In this document: positions 48,361-63,313 of the stretch, in pieces
Position numbering within the stretch: position 1 is the stretch's first letter
Layout: each line of letters opens with the position of its first letter
DNA from: Rhizoctonia solani
Lineage: Eukaryota > Basidiomycota > Agaricomycetes > Cantharellales > Ceratobasidiaceae
Assembly: GCF_016906535.1 (NCBI RefSeq)
Contig: NC_057373.1
Coordinates: 1,488,001-1,552,000 of the forward strand
Reading direction: 5' to 3'
DNA length: 64,000 bases
Position numbers and translations under genes: made by a program
The notes under the pieces: generated by a model
What the model was told of the DNA's origin: nothing
What the model saw: only the letters and a program-made list of their open reading frames with translations
Databases searched by the model: none

Positions 48361-48862
48361 TTACCGGCCACGGCCACGGCCACGAGGACCGCCACGACCT
48401 CCACCGCGGCCACGATCTCCACCACGGCCTCGTCCGCGTCCGCGAGCGTCATCCTTCTTTTTGCCCTTGGGCTTGGGCGCATCGTCCACTAATAGCGCGT
48501 CGAGGTTGAGCGCGTCGGGAAGTACAAAGTACCGAATGTTATTCCCGCGAATAGACAAAGTATCCAGTGCAGTTGGTTCGCGGTTTCGCGACGTGAGCTT
48601 GACGTTTTTAAGATGAGTGTTCATCTGGACATCGACACCTGAGTCCAGGGCAAAGTGGCTCAGAGTCCATATTTGGAATATCTATAACGAATAAACGAAG
48701 AGTAATGCTTACCTGTCAATGTCCCGTGCACAACTGAACCATTTTTGAGCTCGACGGTCACCGTCTCGTTGTTCAACTTCATCAAAAATCTTTTGGTGAA
48801 GTGTTAGTGAATAGGCGCTCGACTAGTTTGGTTTGTAATATGGCATACCTTACGAGCTTCAT
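48361..48862 (-). CDS. SMD1: Spliceosomal Sm protein D1
   Basis: Core snRNP protein forming the Sm ring on U1, U2, U4 and U5 snRNAs. Starts MKLVR at 48862, interrupted by an intron after AG, then [40 protein letters not shown] and [15 protein letters not shown]: the complete Sm1 and Sm2 motifs. The C-terminal tail is a long RG-repeat ([18 protein letters not shown]), the substrate of symmetric arginine dimethylation. About 120 aa, standard length. The second intron splits the codon at GVDV. Very secure. Confidence 0.97.
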
Positions 48863-49062
48863 TTTGACGAATAAAAGTTGAACAAACGAATCAAGATGAA
48901 GGAGTTGGCTCTATTCTGGTATTCGGGTGTGGGCGTATACAGTGGTTGGATAAACCACACCGTGATCGACACGAGGTAAATGATAATTGCGTCACGTGGG
49001 ACACGGTGGAATGCAGCACCGCCACCACTTGCCACCACCAAGAATTCCATCCCGTTACAGCC
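48863..49062. promoter_or_regulatory. 200-bp divergent promoter, SmD1 and DNAJC17
   Basis: Contains CACGTG at 48993-48998, about 70 bp from the plus-strand start. The pairing of two spliceosome-linked genes suggests co-expression. Confidence 0.45.
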
Positions 49063-50193
49063 ATGCCTCCTGCAGACACCGAACTAGATGCATACGAAAT
49101 CCTAGGTCTTACTATAGAGGCTACAGAAAAGGACATCAAGTCGACGTACAGGAAATTATCTCTCAAAGTCCATCCTGATCGCGTATGTTGTATGTTTTGT
49201 TTTGCCTCTGAACTTGCAGCAACTAAGTGGAGCCCATTTAGCACCCCAACAATCCTGAAGCTGCAGCGAAGTTTCACGAACTAAATCAAGCATATGAACT
49301 TCTTCTTGACCCTACCAAACGAAGTGCTCTTGATGCAAGTAGGAAGATTAAACTAGCTCGAGCCGAACGGTTTGCTGCGTACGACTCCAAGCGCAAAGGC
49401 TTACAGGACGAACTCGAGGAACGAGAGCGTGCGTTTAAAAAAGCGCGGGTAGTGAAAGCACAGGCGGAACAAGCTCTTCAGGAAGAACTACAGCGACTTG
49501 GTGAAGAGGGAAGGCGTCGGCGAAAAGAAAAAGAGGAATTGCTCGGCAAAAATGAACCAGAACAACTAGCCAAGAGATCTCGTCCGCCTGGTCCGGTAGT
49601 CTCGGGGCAGCCTCCGATAGGACCGCACGATACGACTGTACGACTAAAGTACAAGCTCGCCACTCATCCAACTTTAACAACGGCAACAGCCCTAGCTGCA
49701 CAGTTGGCTGTCTTTGGCCCCGTCGACACCGGCGCAATTGTTATCTCGCTCAAGACGAACAAGAAACAGCCCGATAAACCACCGAAATTTGCCACTGCGC
49801 TAGTCCCATTTGAGACAGCAGGTGATGCATATTCTTGTCTTTGTTCTTCAGGGAAAGTAGATCGCGGTCTGGACGGCATAGAGGTTAGCTGGGTCACAGA
49901 GGATGAGCCGGAGATCATCAAGTGGCTCCGGGTTCAAGGGAACACCATCAGTAACGCTCCTCAGTCTCAAGACGGAGATGCATACTCTTCTTTCCCAACA
50001 GATCCAGTAAGCGACCCTGTCATATTTTGTTCGCTCAAGAAAACTGATGATGGTTTTCCAGACGCCGGATGCTGGCGCGCCATTGTCACAACCCGGTTTA
50101 GATTATGAATCTGTTACGCTCATGAGAATGCGTCAGTTGGAACGAGAACGACTTGAGCGCGAAATACTCGAACAAGAGGCTACTGAGGAATAA
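49063..50193 (+). CDS. DNAJC17/Cwf23-type J-domain splicing protein
   Basis: Spliceosome-associated J protein, about 340 aa. J domain at the N-terminus: DAYEILGLTIEATEKDIKST, YRKLSLKVHPDR (catalytic HPD, split by intron 1 just after R), FHELNQAYELLLDP. A long charged coiled coil follows (RERAFKKARVVKAQAEQALQ; GRRRRKEKEELLG), then an RRM-like region with TVRLKYKLATHP, FGPVDTGAIVIS and ATALVPFETAGDAYS, and a C-terminal helix MRMRQLERERLEREILEQEA. This order J/coiled coil/RRM is that of DNAJC17 and S. pombe Cwf23. Confidence 0.9.
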
Positions 50194-51029
50194 TGCATTC
50201 CGAAACTGTCTCAGACATCGTCTCTGCCAGTTTTCACCGAGCAATCTCCCCTCATCGACTATTTCTGCCATGTCCCAGGCTCCTGATTATCAATATTTTG
50301 TATACCACACAACCTTTGCATGGATTAATTATGGTACGAACCTTAATGCGATATTTTGGCCTAGGGAACAGTTGACCCGGTTATTATGGATTCATTCCAC
50401 CCAATCGCCCCCCCCCCGGGACTCAAGTCACCAACCAAGCGCCAAACTCTATCTCGACGTGTCCAACGTGGGCAATTCACTTGACTTGCGTTTGTTCTGG
50501 AGTTGGCGACTCCATTTCTTGCTCAACGCGGATTGTAACATTCCATCACTTGCGTTTAATTGCGCCACCCGACGGAACCTACTTCACCTGTCCCTTCTTC
50601 AAGTCTCTCCGCCTTATCCAAATCGACATTCTAACCACAATCGAACGCTTTTAGCTTGCTTTCGTGCTTCTTGTCATATTGCATCCATGAATACCGATCA
50701 GTTAATAGTGATGCGAACGTTATAATGGCATATTCCGATACGCCATCATCACTCTGCCAATGATGTCGGCGTCTATTCCTTACCAGATGTATGCACAAGC
50801 ATTCCAACCCCCTTATGCACTCATTTGACTCCCATTCTGGCATGCTCGATTATGATTTCGTTACTATAAGCTTCAAGCCCACGCCATACCACGGCATGTG
50901 TTCAATCGCAGCCACTTACCCTTTGTGTAACTCGTAATTTCTGGGTAAGGGCTCATGGAGGAGAGGGGGATTAAAGAACGATAGAGCCGCCATCCCACCA
51001 ATAGTACTCCCTAAAACGTTCCTGCTATC
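50194..51029. other. Gap with a possible tiny two-exon gene
   Basis: 836 bp. A C9 run lies at 50409-50417. From ATG 50386, MDSFHPIAPPPGLKSPTKRQ could join through a 44-nt intron to FHHLRLIAPPDGTYFTCPFF and stop at 50654, about 80 aa. Support is weak. The longer ORF at 50153-50725 is taken as chance. Confidence 0.25.
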
Positions 51030-53059
51030 ATGTCCCCCTTAGTCCTATTGATCACCTTGAGTGTATCATTCGTTTTACTTGGCTTGAGAGTATGGTTTAC
51101 CAATGCACGCGCGCCTCACCAATTGCCACCAGGACCACCAGGGCACTTTCTGTATGGTAATTTACGAGAGTTCAAGTCACCGCAGCGCTGGAAGATATTT
51201 ACCAAATGGCGAGAGCTCTATGGTTAGCTACTACATAACTAGCATGGAATACATGATGCTAAACTGTAAAAAGGTGGCCTAGTTCATATCAGAGTCTTAA
51301 GGCGATCCGTGGTCATTGTCAACGACTTTCAATCCGCTGTCGGAATCCTCACAAAGCAGTCTGGAGCCACAGCTGGACGACCGCGGTTTGTCATGGCATG
51401 TGAACTGTGAGTCAACATTCCCATGTCCGCTTATTAGCTTAATACTCAATCTATCCATTTTCAGTATGGGATTTGACACTGCAACTGCTACCTCACAGCC
51501 CAATGAGTTTCACAGAAAAATGAGACGATATATGGTCCCAGCGCTTCACCCCCGGAACTTTTCCGAGCGTCACCCAATCGTTGCTGAAGAACGTGACATG
51601 CTGTTGAAAAAGCTGGAGTTTGCTCCATGGGACTTCTCTCAGCATCTTCGACGGTAAGCGACTGGTGAATACGCTACTGGTTCCGGAGTATTGATAAATG
51701 TTTCGTTTAACTTAAAAGTGCTGTAGCCTCTGTCGTTCTTCGCTTCGCTTACTCCCATACAGTAGCCGAAGACCATGATCCATTAGTTGAGCTCATTAAT
51801 AAGTCGCTGGATTCTGTATCCGTCGCCTTGTCAAGCACATACCTAGTTGAATTCTTGCCGATACGTGAGTGCTTGCTGGCATAGATGAAACGCGAGTACT
51901 AAAATGAGCATATAGTGAGGTATATTCCTCAGTGGTTCCCTGGGGCTAAATTCAAGGCTCAAGCTAGGGAGTGGGCAAAGATTAGGCGCGAATCCATCGA
52001 GGCTCCCTTCTTGGTGGTCCGGGGTAAAATGGTATATACCCTCATATGATATTAGAATGAGATCTTCTCACTATTCTGTAGGAGCGGGGTGTAATTGAAC
52101 CTTCATTCCTGCAGCGGTTGTTAGACAAGCGTTCGCAATCAGAAGGTTGGGACAGCGAGCGAGTCCAGGCCATGAAGTATGCTGCTGGGTCACTGTATAC
52201 GGCAGGCTCCGACACGGTGGGCGTCCTTCAAAGATCTCGAATTTATCGTCGGTAATGACAATGCATTCGCGCTTTTATAAAGACGGTTTCTGCGCTTAGC
52301 ACATTTGTCTTGACAATGTTGCTTTTCCCGGACAAACAACGGAAAGCTCAGCAAGAACTAGACACCGTATTGGGTCCTGGTAGAATGCCCGAACTTCATG
52401 ACAGAGATTCCCTTGTCTATGTAGGTGCCCTAGTAATGGAAGTACTGCGGTGGCATCCGGTTCTGCCCCTAGGTAATACTTTGGCTTGTGCAGTTGAGAC
52501 TCGTGCTGACCGAGTGCATGTAGCTATCGCTCATGTCGCTACTGAGGATGTAATTCATGAAGGTTACAAAATTCCCAAAGGAACTACTCTATTACCCAAC
52601 ATTTGGTATGAATCTTGTCGGATTTGCTCATTTGTTACTGAATTGTTATTCAGGAGTATGTCGAGAGACGTGACCATGTACCCAAGCCCTAATGAGTTCT
52701 TACCGGAGCGTTTCCTTCCTAAATCTTGTGGCGGTTTACACGATCAACCAGCAGTAGATCCCAACGATTTCGTATTTGGCTTTGGCCGTCGTGTCTGCCC
52801 TGGTCGAACTTTAGCTACCGAAAGTCTATGGTTATTTGCTGCTTCGATCTTGACCAGGTTTGAAATTCTGCCCTGGGTTGACGAGGTCACTGGGCTTCCT
52901 GTTCCCCCAGAAGGAACATACAGAGACGGTACAATTGCGTGAGTGTCTTCAAGGGTTTGATTTTTACTTGTTGCTCATGTGCTTCTCCTTCAACGGGGGA
53001 CATTTAGACATCCGCAGCCATTCAAGTGCAACTTCAAGCGCCGACGTCCGGAGGTTTAA
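51030..53059 (+). CDS. Cytochrome P450 monooxygenase
   Basis: ER-anchored haem-thiolate oxidase. N-terminal anchor (LVLLITLSVSFVLLGLRVWF), proline hinge HQLPPGPPGHFLYGN, I-helix AGSDT, K-helix EVLRWHP (ExxR), PERF-type FLPERFLP, and the haem loop FGFGRRVCPGRTLA with the Cys ligand. Ends HPQPFKCNFKRRRPEV. Around nine introns, all in frame; several codons are split (GRPRFVMACEL / MGFD; AIAHVATED). The family resembles the basidiomycete O-methylsterigmatocystin-oxidoreductase-like clade, but substrate cannot be told from sequence. Convergent with an epoxide hydrolase. Confidence 0.93.
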
Positions 53060-53632
53060 ATTATATATATGCTTGTTCTCCGTTCCCTTGTTTAGTTGTA
53101 ATGGTCGTTTTCTCTATTTCAATATGAACAAATGAATGAAATTGAGTTTCTTATAGCACGTTTATTCTGGTGCTACCACCAAGTTTGAATATGTATATAT
53201 GCAGAAGCCCTATCAAACCAAACTCAAAGTAATAAACTCACCCGTTATTTACTAAGCGGTATCGTTTAGCTCGCCTCCATACTGACGATATTGCTCGGCT
53301 TCTACATGGCTACTTTACAAGGGATGTTTGCGGAGGTTACATTCTTCTATTTCTCTGAGGGCTATAAAGAACCTGTTCAAAATTGAATTCACTTCAAACT
53401 ACTGGTTGTTAGATTGCAGAAACACTCCAGGTGCCTATGATAAGGTCTTGAGGCATCCTGTAGATATACTGGGGACAGCCTGCAAATTTATCTATCTGCA
53501 CTTAAGTACTCAAATAATACATACTCTGTGGCTCTCGGTCAATTCTTTGATACTGTAGTTACTACTAATTTACCACCGCGATACATTGTCAAAGTGGAAG
53601 GACATAAAATGAGTATATGCACCACCCGGCCC
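53060..53632. other. Convergent gap, P450 and epoxide hydrolase
   Basis: AT-rich 3' UTR space for both genes; nothing else seen. Confidence 0.5.
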
Positions 53633-55002
53633 TCATATGGTCCAATCTTGAGCTACCATTTTTTCAACCCACTCTCCAACCAAGCTTTCAACCTCTTGAG
53701 GCCGCTCTAGCATCAACCAGTGGCCTGCACCTTCTAGCCACACAATTTCAACTCCTTTGGCTCCTTGCTGTGCCTGTGCGAGGATATCAGCTGGAAGCGC
53801 TGGATCTGCTGTAGGAAGGATCAGCAGCTTTGGCATATCCGGGCGGAATTCTTGGGGAAGATCTTTTTCGAGCTCGTAGTTAATTTGGGTTGTCCGATAA
53901 TAGTTGAGCATGGCACTTGGAGATTCAATCAGTCAAACTTCCGTTGGGTAGAAAATTGTAGTAAGCTTAAGCTTACGAGAAGCCAACGCCCGCTTTGATT
54001 TGGGAAATAATTGTATCAAGTTCCTTCACAGCCCAATACTCAAACGATTAGTTTGTTAATACTGAAACCAAAAAGGCACTTGCTTCCTTAGACAAGATAT
54101 CCGATTTAGTCATCTGTGATTGATCTTGAAGCCAACGTTCAAGTACTCCTGCTTTCTCGAATTGAGGGACTTCAGCCGAAGCAAATTTCGCTGGAGAAGA
54201 ATAGAGAGCGTTTATGAATTTCTCCGCCTGCTTTTAGTGTAAGTTTTCGATATGCACGATAAATTGAAAAGGTAGCATGCATTTGAATCCATTGCCTCGT
54301 TCGAACGAGGCGATGCAAAGTATAGCTGATATCCAAAACTCGGAAAGATCTGCACCAGTACTTCCAGAGGAACATATTGAGGAGACGGTGGGATGAATGG
54401 AATACCGAGACTGAAAATTCATTAGCACACTAAACACAGCTGTATTCCAATAAAACTTACTTGACAGCTCCTTTCACGAGATCCGGTTTGAATTGAGCCA
54501 TCCGCGAAGCAGTGATTGCGCCCCTGCAACAGAGCATATATATAAGTCATCCAGGTCTGCAACGCAATAATTTATGCTGATACTTGCCAGTCGTGAGCAA
54601 CAAGCACAATTTTCTCATTCTCAGAAACGCCGGCTTGGCGTACTAATTCCTCGAGATCGTCACTCTGAGACTTCATGCTATACTCTTGAGGGTCGGTTGG
54701 CTGAGAGCTACCAGTGTAGCCAATAGTATCTGGTACGATAAGTCTAATACCACGTTGAGACCATCCCTTGACTTGGTGCCGCCACCCGTAGCTGCCAAAT
54801 TCAACACCCTTCAGTATACATGCAGCGCGCATAATGAGAAAGATTACACTGACGCCGAATCTGGGAAGCCATGTATAAGGAGCACCGTAACGATAGGTGC
54901 AGTGCCTTGAGGTGGATGAATATCGACATAGCGAAGATGGTGACCAGAAGAGAGCTTCGCAATCTTGCTGTTGTACCCAAGGGGGTGAAGCTGAGAGGAC
55001 AT
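53633..55002 (-). CDS. Epoxide hydrolase-like alpha/beta hydrolase
   Basis: Opens epoxides to diols through an Asp-alkyl-enzyme intermediate. Start at 55002 (MSSQLHPLGYN). Visible: oxyanion HGFPD (joined over an intron to AYGWRHQV), VPDTIGYTGSS, the nucleophile Asp in LVAHDWGG, lid segments with INYELEKDLP, the acid region LLILPTADPALP and the catalytic His in WLEGAGHWLMLERP, ending VEKMVAQDWTI. At least seven introns. A TATAAAAA element (minus strand, 55061-55054) sits about 50 bp upstream of the ATG. Cytosolic, no signal peptide. The combination with the adjacent P450 suggests epoxide formation then hydrolysis. Confidence 0.9.
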
Positions 55003-57515
55003 GATGGATTAATCGATTGAATCGTCTGTTGTTCTCCAGGCCGTATTCATACGTTTTTATAACTAATAAAAGTAGGTCCACCGAAGCGTTCTGGCTACAT
55101 CAACCGACTCGACTCGGTCATAATGCCAAGTGGACACCGGGCTAGCGCGCTCGTCGTGCTCCGTTCCTGACAATGAGCAGTCGACCAGTAAGCCTCTTTG
55201 ATGATTAAGCACGTGTTCAACAACTTCCATATATGGACACATTTTAGGCGGCCTAAAGTCCAGACGAATGACTCGATTGCAATCCCATGGATCCACGCTT
55301 GCACATTGGGGTGGGCTGTACCCACTAAGTCGTCCTAATCTACATTCCGATAGGCCTTTTGAAAGCCCGGTAGCATGCATGGAATAGGATTTAAAAAATT
55401 GACCATTGCGATCTCGTATAATTTTAAACACCTTTCCGTTAAGATCCGTTTGGTTGACTAAGAACAATAGCCGATATACAGTGGATGTATGAACATATAC
55501 ATATGGGTGCATCGTCGACGGATTTGGAATAGGCTAGAAGAGTAGTGTCGTATACATAACCAAGCGACCCTCTATAGAGGTAGAATTGGTCTAGATTGCT
55601 GCGAATCCTGCGGCGCTAAGTAAAATAAATAAGGAACATTTATAGGTTTAATCCTCTTGTAAAAGCGTTGGGCTCGACAGCCCACTGTCATTGAACATAA
55701 CCGTGCGATTACGTCAAAAATTGTGGATGGACCTGGATGTTAGACTAGAAAGCCCTCGAGAGGCACGGTTGCTACCTCAACGGTTTGTCAAAAACCCCAT
55801 ACATATCGCTGCGCTGAAATGAATGAGGGGACCGAAGCAAACATTGTGGTGTGGTGTAGCCGGCATTTCGGGCTATTCGTGATTGAATAATAGAATAATC
55901 ACTGGTATTATGTTATGAAATGTTTTCATAGCCGGTGTACCGATTTAGAAACACAGTTGCCGAAAGCGGTGCATACGGTTGCGCTCTTCTGCATGTATAA
56001 TATTTAGGTATGAGCCGAAGGAGGATTGAATTGGAATACCGGGATCGTCCAGGAACACGCTGAAGATGATTTGCTTGGTGTCCCAGAGTTCAGGCAGAAT
56101 GACGCACATAACCCGATTGTATCTACGAGCCCTTACTGTGGTATGCCAAGCACCTTGAGCTAGGATACGCATTGCTTGCTCATGTTTTGTGATGACGTCT
56201 TCTTAAATTACTATCGGTTGGCAATAGGGTGAATACGATCGTTGGACTTAGCGGGTACATCCCTGTCAACCCCGCAACTCGCCTGTGAATGCAGGCGCAG
56301 CCAACAGAATTTGCGAGTATGTATTCCGAGGTTTGGCATGTTTTACCATTGCCCATCGGCTATCGGATGATGAAAATCATAGGGGTATAGTTAAGCACGT
56401 GCGTGGTCTTAATTTTGGAGAAAATCTCTCGAAGTTGGGTATAGCGGATATGCGTTTACCATCTTGGCGACATCCGTACCAAACGCATATAGCTGGAATT
56501 AAGTTAGCTGAACTTTCATAATTGCCTTGAGAGAGAGCCTTCAGGATTGTGCAAATATTATGTATAAGTGAGCAAGGTCTGGAATGCTTTGCTAACGACC
56601 GTAAGGCTACCACATGTAGACATACGTGCCTCCCAAACGCAGAGCAAAAATAAAGTTCTTCATTGACTCTCCAGTTCACAAACGACCATCATATGATTAT
56701 TAGTGCAAACCCCAAGTGTCTTGGCTGGGAGATGGCCACATAAGCGCCACGTAAAGCGAACAGTCTGTGCGATCGGCCGAGTGAAGACTCACGATCGGTT
56801 GACAACAACGTGTAGACGTCGAGCACATAGATACCATCAAGCCCGGGCCGAAAATTGGATGTACATGTCGAATCCGGTCGGCATGAATGCAAAGCAAGGA
56901 GATAGAGAGCTGGTCTTCCCTGAGGGATAGCGTAACCTCGTCGGGCAGGGGTTTGCAAGAAGAATACTACTCGGAAGAGAAAGACCCCGGCGTGGACAAT
57001 TCTGTCTAAGGTATGTATGACCGATGCCGAGTAAGCCGGCACGCGCTTGATGTCGACATATTATGCTGGGGTTGACGTGAAATGAGGATGGGCCATTGTA
57101 TAGCATCTATCTTGACCACGCATTCCGCCGTGGTTTCTGAGGCACCAGTTGAAGGCGGATGTTTGAGATTTCATGGGGCACGAAAGCTGTGTTGGTTACA
57201 GTACTGTTGCGAATAAGTGATCATTGACTTCAGGAGGACATATGACGCGATGCGAAGGCGTTGAGATAACAAAGCAGAGGTGCATTGAACAGCCTCGACA
57301 TGATTACGGGGGTTATATATGATCACATAAATAGGCACCAATCCGAGCACCGCCACAGATCAAACTGGGGAAGCGCGCGTACCCTGGGCCCCTTATAAGA
57401 CTGCCCAATAGCCCTACCAGTCACCCAGCATTCCCCCCCTTCGTAAGTCTCCACTATTTTATTTTACGTTCAGATACTGAACATAATCTACTTATAGTCA
57501 TAAAATCAAGCCAAT
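55003..57515. other. 2.5-kb divergent gap before Gfa1
   Basis: The longest gap of the window, between the epoxide hydrolase and Gfa1 start codons. Minus-strand ORFs of 75 to 149 codons (55063-55512, 55945-56172, 56689-57042) show no family motif and no plausible splice joins. A TATAAAA lies near the epoxide hydrolase end, and a C-rich leader precedes the Gfa1 ATG. It may hold long regulatory sequence or a decayed gene. Confidence 0.45.
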
Positions 57516-60044
<2,529 letters not shown>

Positions 60045-60471
60045 AGATGCGCATGTAGTAGATGTTGGGGGAAGAGACGGACATTGATAATTGTTTTTAC
60101 TGTGTATTGATTTCAGTTTGCTTGTATCCGAAATTCTGCTTGGTTTATGAATTTATCCAATTTCAAACATCAGGGCATTCAGTCATGACTGCACGTTGGA
60201 GCACTTGTTAGTCTATTTGCCTGATAATAATGGTTATTTATGCGGCGTTGTGTATAAAGAATGAAATTACAGTTATTAAGTGGACAGTATGGTAATGATA
60301 ACAATTCAAGCATTTTTCCAGGCATTCAAATAGGCAAGATAACCATGCGAAATGACATATCCAATGTGACAAACCCAGAACAAAGTCCTGAAGAAATGAG
60401 GACAGTGATACGTAGCGAATTACACCATGAAAGTCGCAGAAGCCAGCCACGAGCACATGGATTTTAGGCCA
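60045..60471. other. Convergent gap, Gfa1 and aquaporin
   Basis: 3' UTRs of both genes, AT-rich; no gene seen. Confidence 0.5.
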
Positions 60472-62002
60472 TTAAACTCGTGCTTCAAGGGTGACGACAC
60501 CTTCTTCGTCGAGCGAGACAGTGTCTCCACTGGAAGGGCTAGATTCTCCACCGCCACCGCCTTCACGAGGGCACGAAGTCGCCGAGAGCGGACACTCGCG
60601 AGTATAAGGAGGTGCGAAATGGTAGACAACACCGTGGAGAATGGCGGCCGCAAAATCCGGTACATACCTGGGGAGGACAGTTGCGTAAGTGGTTATGCCC
60701 AATTTAGGAAAATAGGTGGGAGGAAATTTGGTGTGCATATATTCCGTCAGGGTAGTGAGATCGGTTGGGACACTCACCATACCCAATCATGACTGTAGAA
60801 CTGTCCGACACCAACTTGAAGACCGAAGCACCGCCCGGGGAAGATTCCTGCTCCGCTGTAACCGGGGTTGAGACCAGATGTAGAGGCCGTGCTTCGTGCA
60901 TATCAAGGTCAGAACACCGGCAGTATAACAAATGATGGGAAGTACGTACATCATACCAACTAAGGCTCCGACCAATAGCGGACCCAAGGCAGCGCCATAC
61001 AGCTCTTTTTGTGTGGGATCTAGACCAACACCATAAGATACAAACAACCTGGATTCATGGGCGCTCCGATAAGACTGTGCTATACATACAACGTAAGAGC
61101 ATGACTTACAAAGCGAACGCCGACGCGAACTCGATACAGAATGCCATTCCAACCGACATGGGGCCATTCGGATCAAGGAAGCAGCCGCCATTATGCGTTT
61201 CGAGTGCGCGAGCATGACCAATACCACCACGAAGCAAGGCACCACCGATGCATGAGCCGGCAGCTAAAAATTAAACAAGGTTAAGTTTGAACACTTGATC
61301 AATGGCTTCGAATGTCACTGACTTTGACAGATAATGTAGATCATTGCTCGCACTGGATGGCATAGTCCAGTAATTGTTGTCGAAAGAGTGATCAGAGGAT
61401 TGATATGTGCACCAGTAGCTGAATAGAATACTGAGTATTTCAATCGAAATGATAAAGAAAGGAGATGGGTTACCGGTTGAAAGCCCAAAAATGAAAAGAG
61501 ACAAAATCTAGATTTAAGGCTAAGCATATGGTACAAACTATTCAAGAGAAACCCCCTACAATAGTATTGGCGAAGAAAACGACCGGACCCACTGCCGCGG
61601 CAGGATAACCTTGGACGGTTACACCCACAGCACCCGTTAAGAATGTAAAGGCTATACTTGAGGCGCCTTCAACCATCTAAATGAAAGTCAACTCCCAGTC
61701 GATAAATAGGAGCTTTGGATACCTACACCGGCTTTCCATAACCTGGCATTTGACCACATATCCCAGGCGAAGAAGCCCTTGAATCCATTACTGAAGGAGC
61801 TTGAAGGTGCAGGAAGGAGGTTGTTCATAGCGTGCTGAAGGGTTTTCTCGTCAGAGTCAAACTCGGGGAGCGGCGGGATTTCAGTTGTAGTAGCCCAGAC
61901 AGGGAGACCGCTCATCATCGACGCAGGTCGTGCACCAACAGCCCACGAGCCAGGAAACACATCTGGCACACGCGGTTTAAGTACATGAACTTTTCCTGAC
62001 AT
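60472..62002 (-). CDS. Aquaporin (MIP family) with altered NPA boxes
   Basis: Six-helix channel for water or small solutes; substrate uncertain. N-terminal tail of about 75 residues (MSGKVHVLKPRVPDV... KTLQHAMNNLLPAPSS), helix 1 around FFAWDMWSNARLW and ASSIAFTFLTGAVGVTVQGY, first NPA box as GAHINPLITLS (NPL), GGALLRGGIGHA, then after an intron LFVSYGVGLDPTQKELYG and ALGPLLVGALVG, the second box as SGAGIFPGRCFG (FPG where NPA is expected), YSHDWVWYVPDF and a Gly/Ser-rich tail to LEARV. Apparent frame trouble at 61050 vanishes if the acceptor ...AATCCAG is used. An upstream exon at 62473 (MMSQ plus a GTAAGT donor) is possible. Confidence 0.85.
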
Positions 62003-63313
62003 AACTCCCCAGCGACCCCAAGAAATTGAATCGGTGGAAGGACTGGTGGGTTCCGGAAGAATAAGAAGACAGCTGGTTTGACAAGCAGGCCTAGTCTCGA
62101 TAAATATGAATATCAGACCAGTTCCGAGTGATAGGTCACGTCGACACCGTATCGATGCGGGAAAACTCGAGTGAAAGCCAGTGAGCACCCAGTTCAAGTG
62201 GGTTTTGTAGTCCAGTCAAAGGTGCCGCACTACGGGACATAGAACATGTAAAACCTGGGAACTGAGGTGGGTCACAGAGGCGCAACAGGGACACAATAGG
62301 CCGAGCCGTAACGAGCGATGTGACCTCATAGTGATTCGGAGCTGATGAAGCACGAGAGACACACGGAATGCTTGACCTGAATGGGTAAGAAAATCCCACT
62401 GCGCCCTTGATACGGGGTGTGAATCTTGACGTCGGGTAAAATCCTCGCAACAAGACTTACGCTGACTCATCATGTGATACCACGTATCGTGGTAATGCTC
62501 AGTACTAATTAGGCATCCCCTTCCAGTTCATCTACTCATGCAAACATTGCTTACATGGAAATATTACATCTGAGGGGAAGCTAGTAGAGTATATGTATTT
62601 CCTTGTGGCATAGAAGGACCGTAGCGGGATCGCACTTTATGAGTTGTAGAATTACAATTGTTTATGTTTGTTGCCGATTCAAGTTACTTAATAGTACCAG
62701 TGCTGATTATGGGGTTGGAAACCCCGTAACAGTAAATAATGGTATATGGTGCGTGATAACACGAGAAAGAATATCTGAGGTATAGGCGAAAGCGATTGAG
62801 AGGGAGGCAAGTGCACCCGGTTGAAGCAGGGACTGGGTGAGTATTTATTCGAATACATATGCACGTGGCTTTCAATTTCTAGTAACAGCCAAATTAAACG
62901 CATACACCCATGCTTACTTTCGCTCGTGATTACCTTCTCATATGAAATTTCATATTTACATCATCGAAGGACTTCATAACCGTGACGGATCCTCATGCAA
63001 CTGCCACTTGTATGATTGGTCAAATACTTTGTTTGGTTTAAAATAGCCTAGTTCAAATAAGTCTGACTGATTAGTTCGTTGAAGCATATGGTTTGAGCAT
63101 CATGGAAGCTCGAAATTCTCACCCAGCGTCGATCAGAATGTGTTTACTGACACGTCTTTAGACATTGACCGAGCTGAACCCGGCGATCTCTCGATGACCT
63201 ATGCGAAGGAGATGGGTCAAGACTCTGTACCCTCATAGCGAATCCACTGGTATAAAACCCACTCCAACAGAGGCCGGTTAGCTTGAACATCCTTCCTGAA
63301 CCATTTTCGTAAG
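62003..63313. promoter_or_regulatory. Gap with lysozyme promoter
   Basis: 1.3 kb. TATAAAA at 63251-63257 lies about 60 bp upstream of the lysozyme ATG at 63314. The first 470 bp may carry a 5' exon of the aquaporin. No other gene seen. Confidence 0.45.

Noticed and set aside
55063..55512. 149-codon minus-strand ORF in the long gap
   Set aside because: No recognised motif, no neighbouring exon in phase and no strong start context; likely chance.
56689..57060. Remains of a DUF6533-type membrane gene on the minus strand
   Set aside because: Short DEVTL- and YPSGKT-like pieces occur but in different frames with no supporting splice sites; resemblance too weak.
61020..61080. Frame break in the aquaporin at the ATGAATCCAGG site
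   Set aside because: Using AATCCAG as the splice acceptor removes the misleading MNP segment and keeps frame; family alignment also expects the LFVSYGVGLDP strand here.
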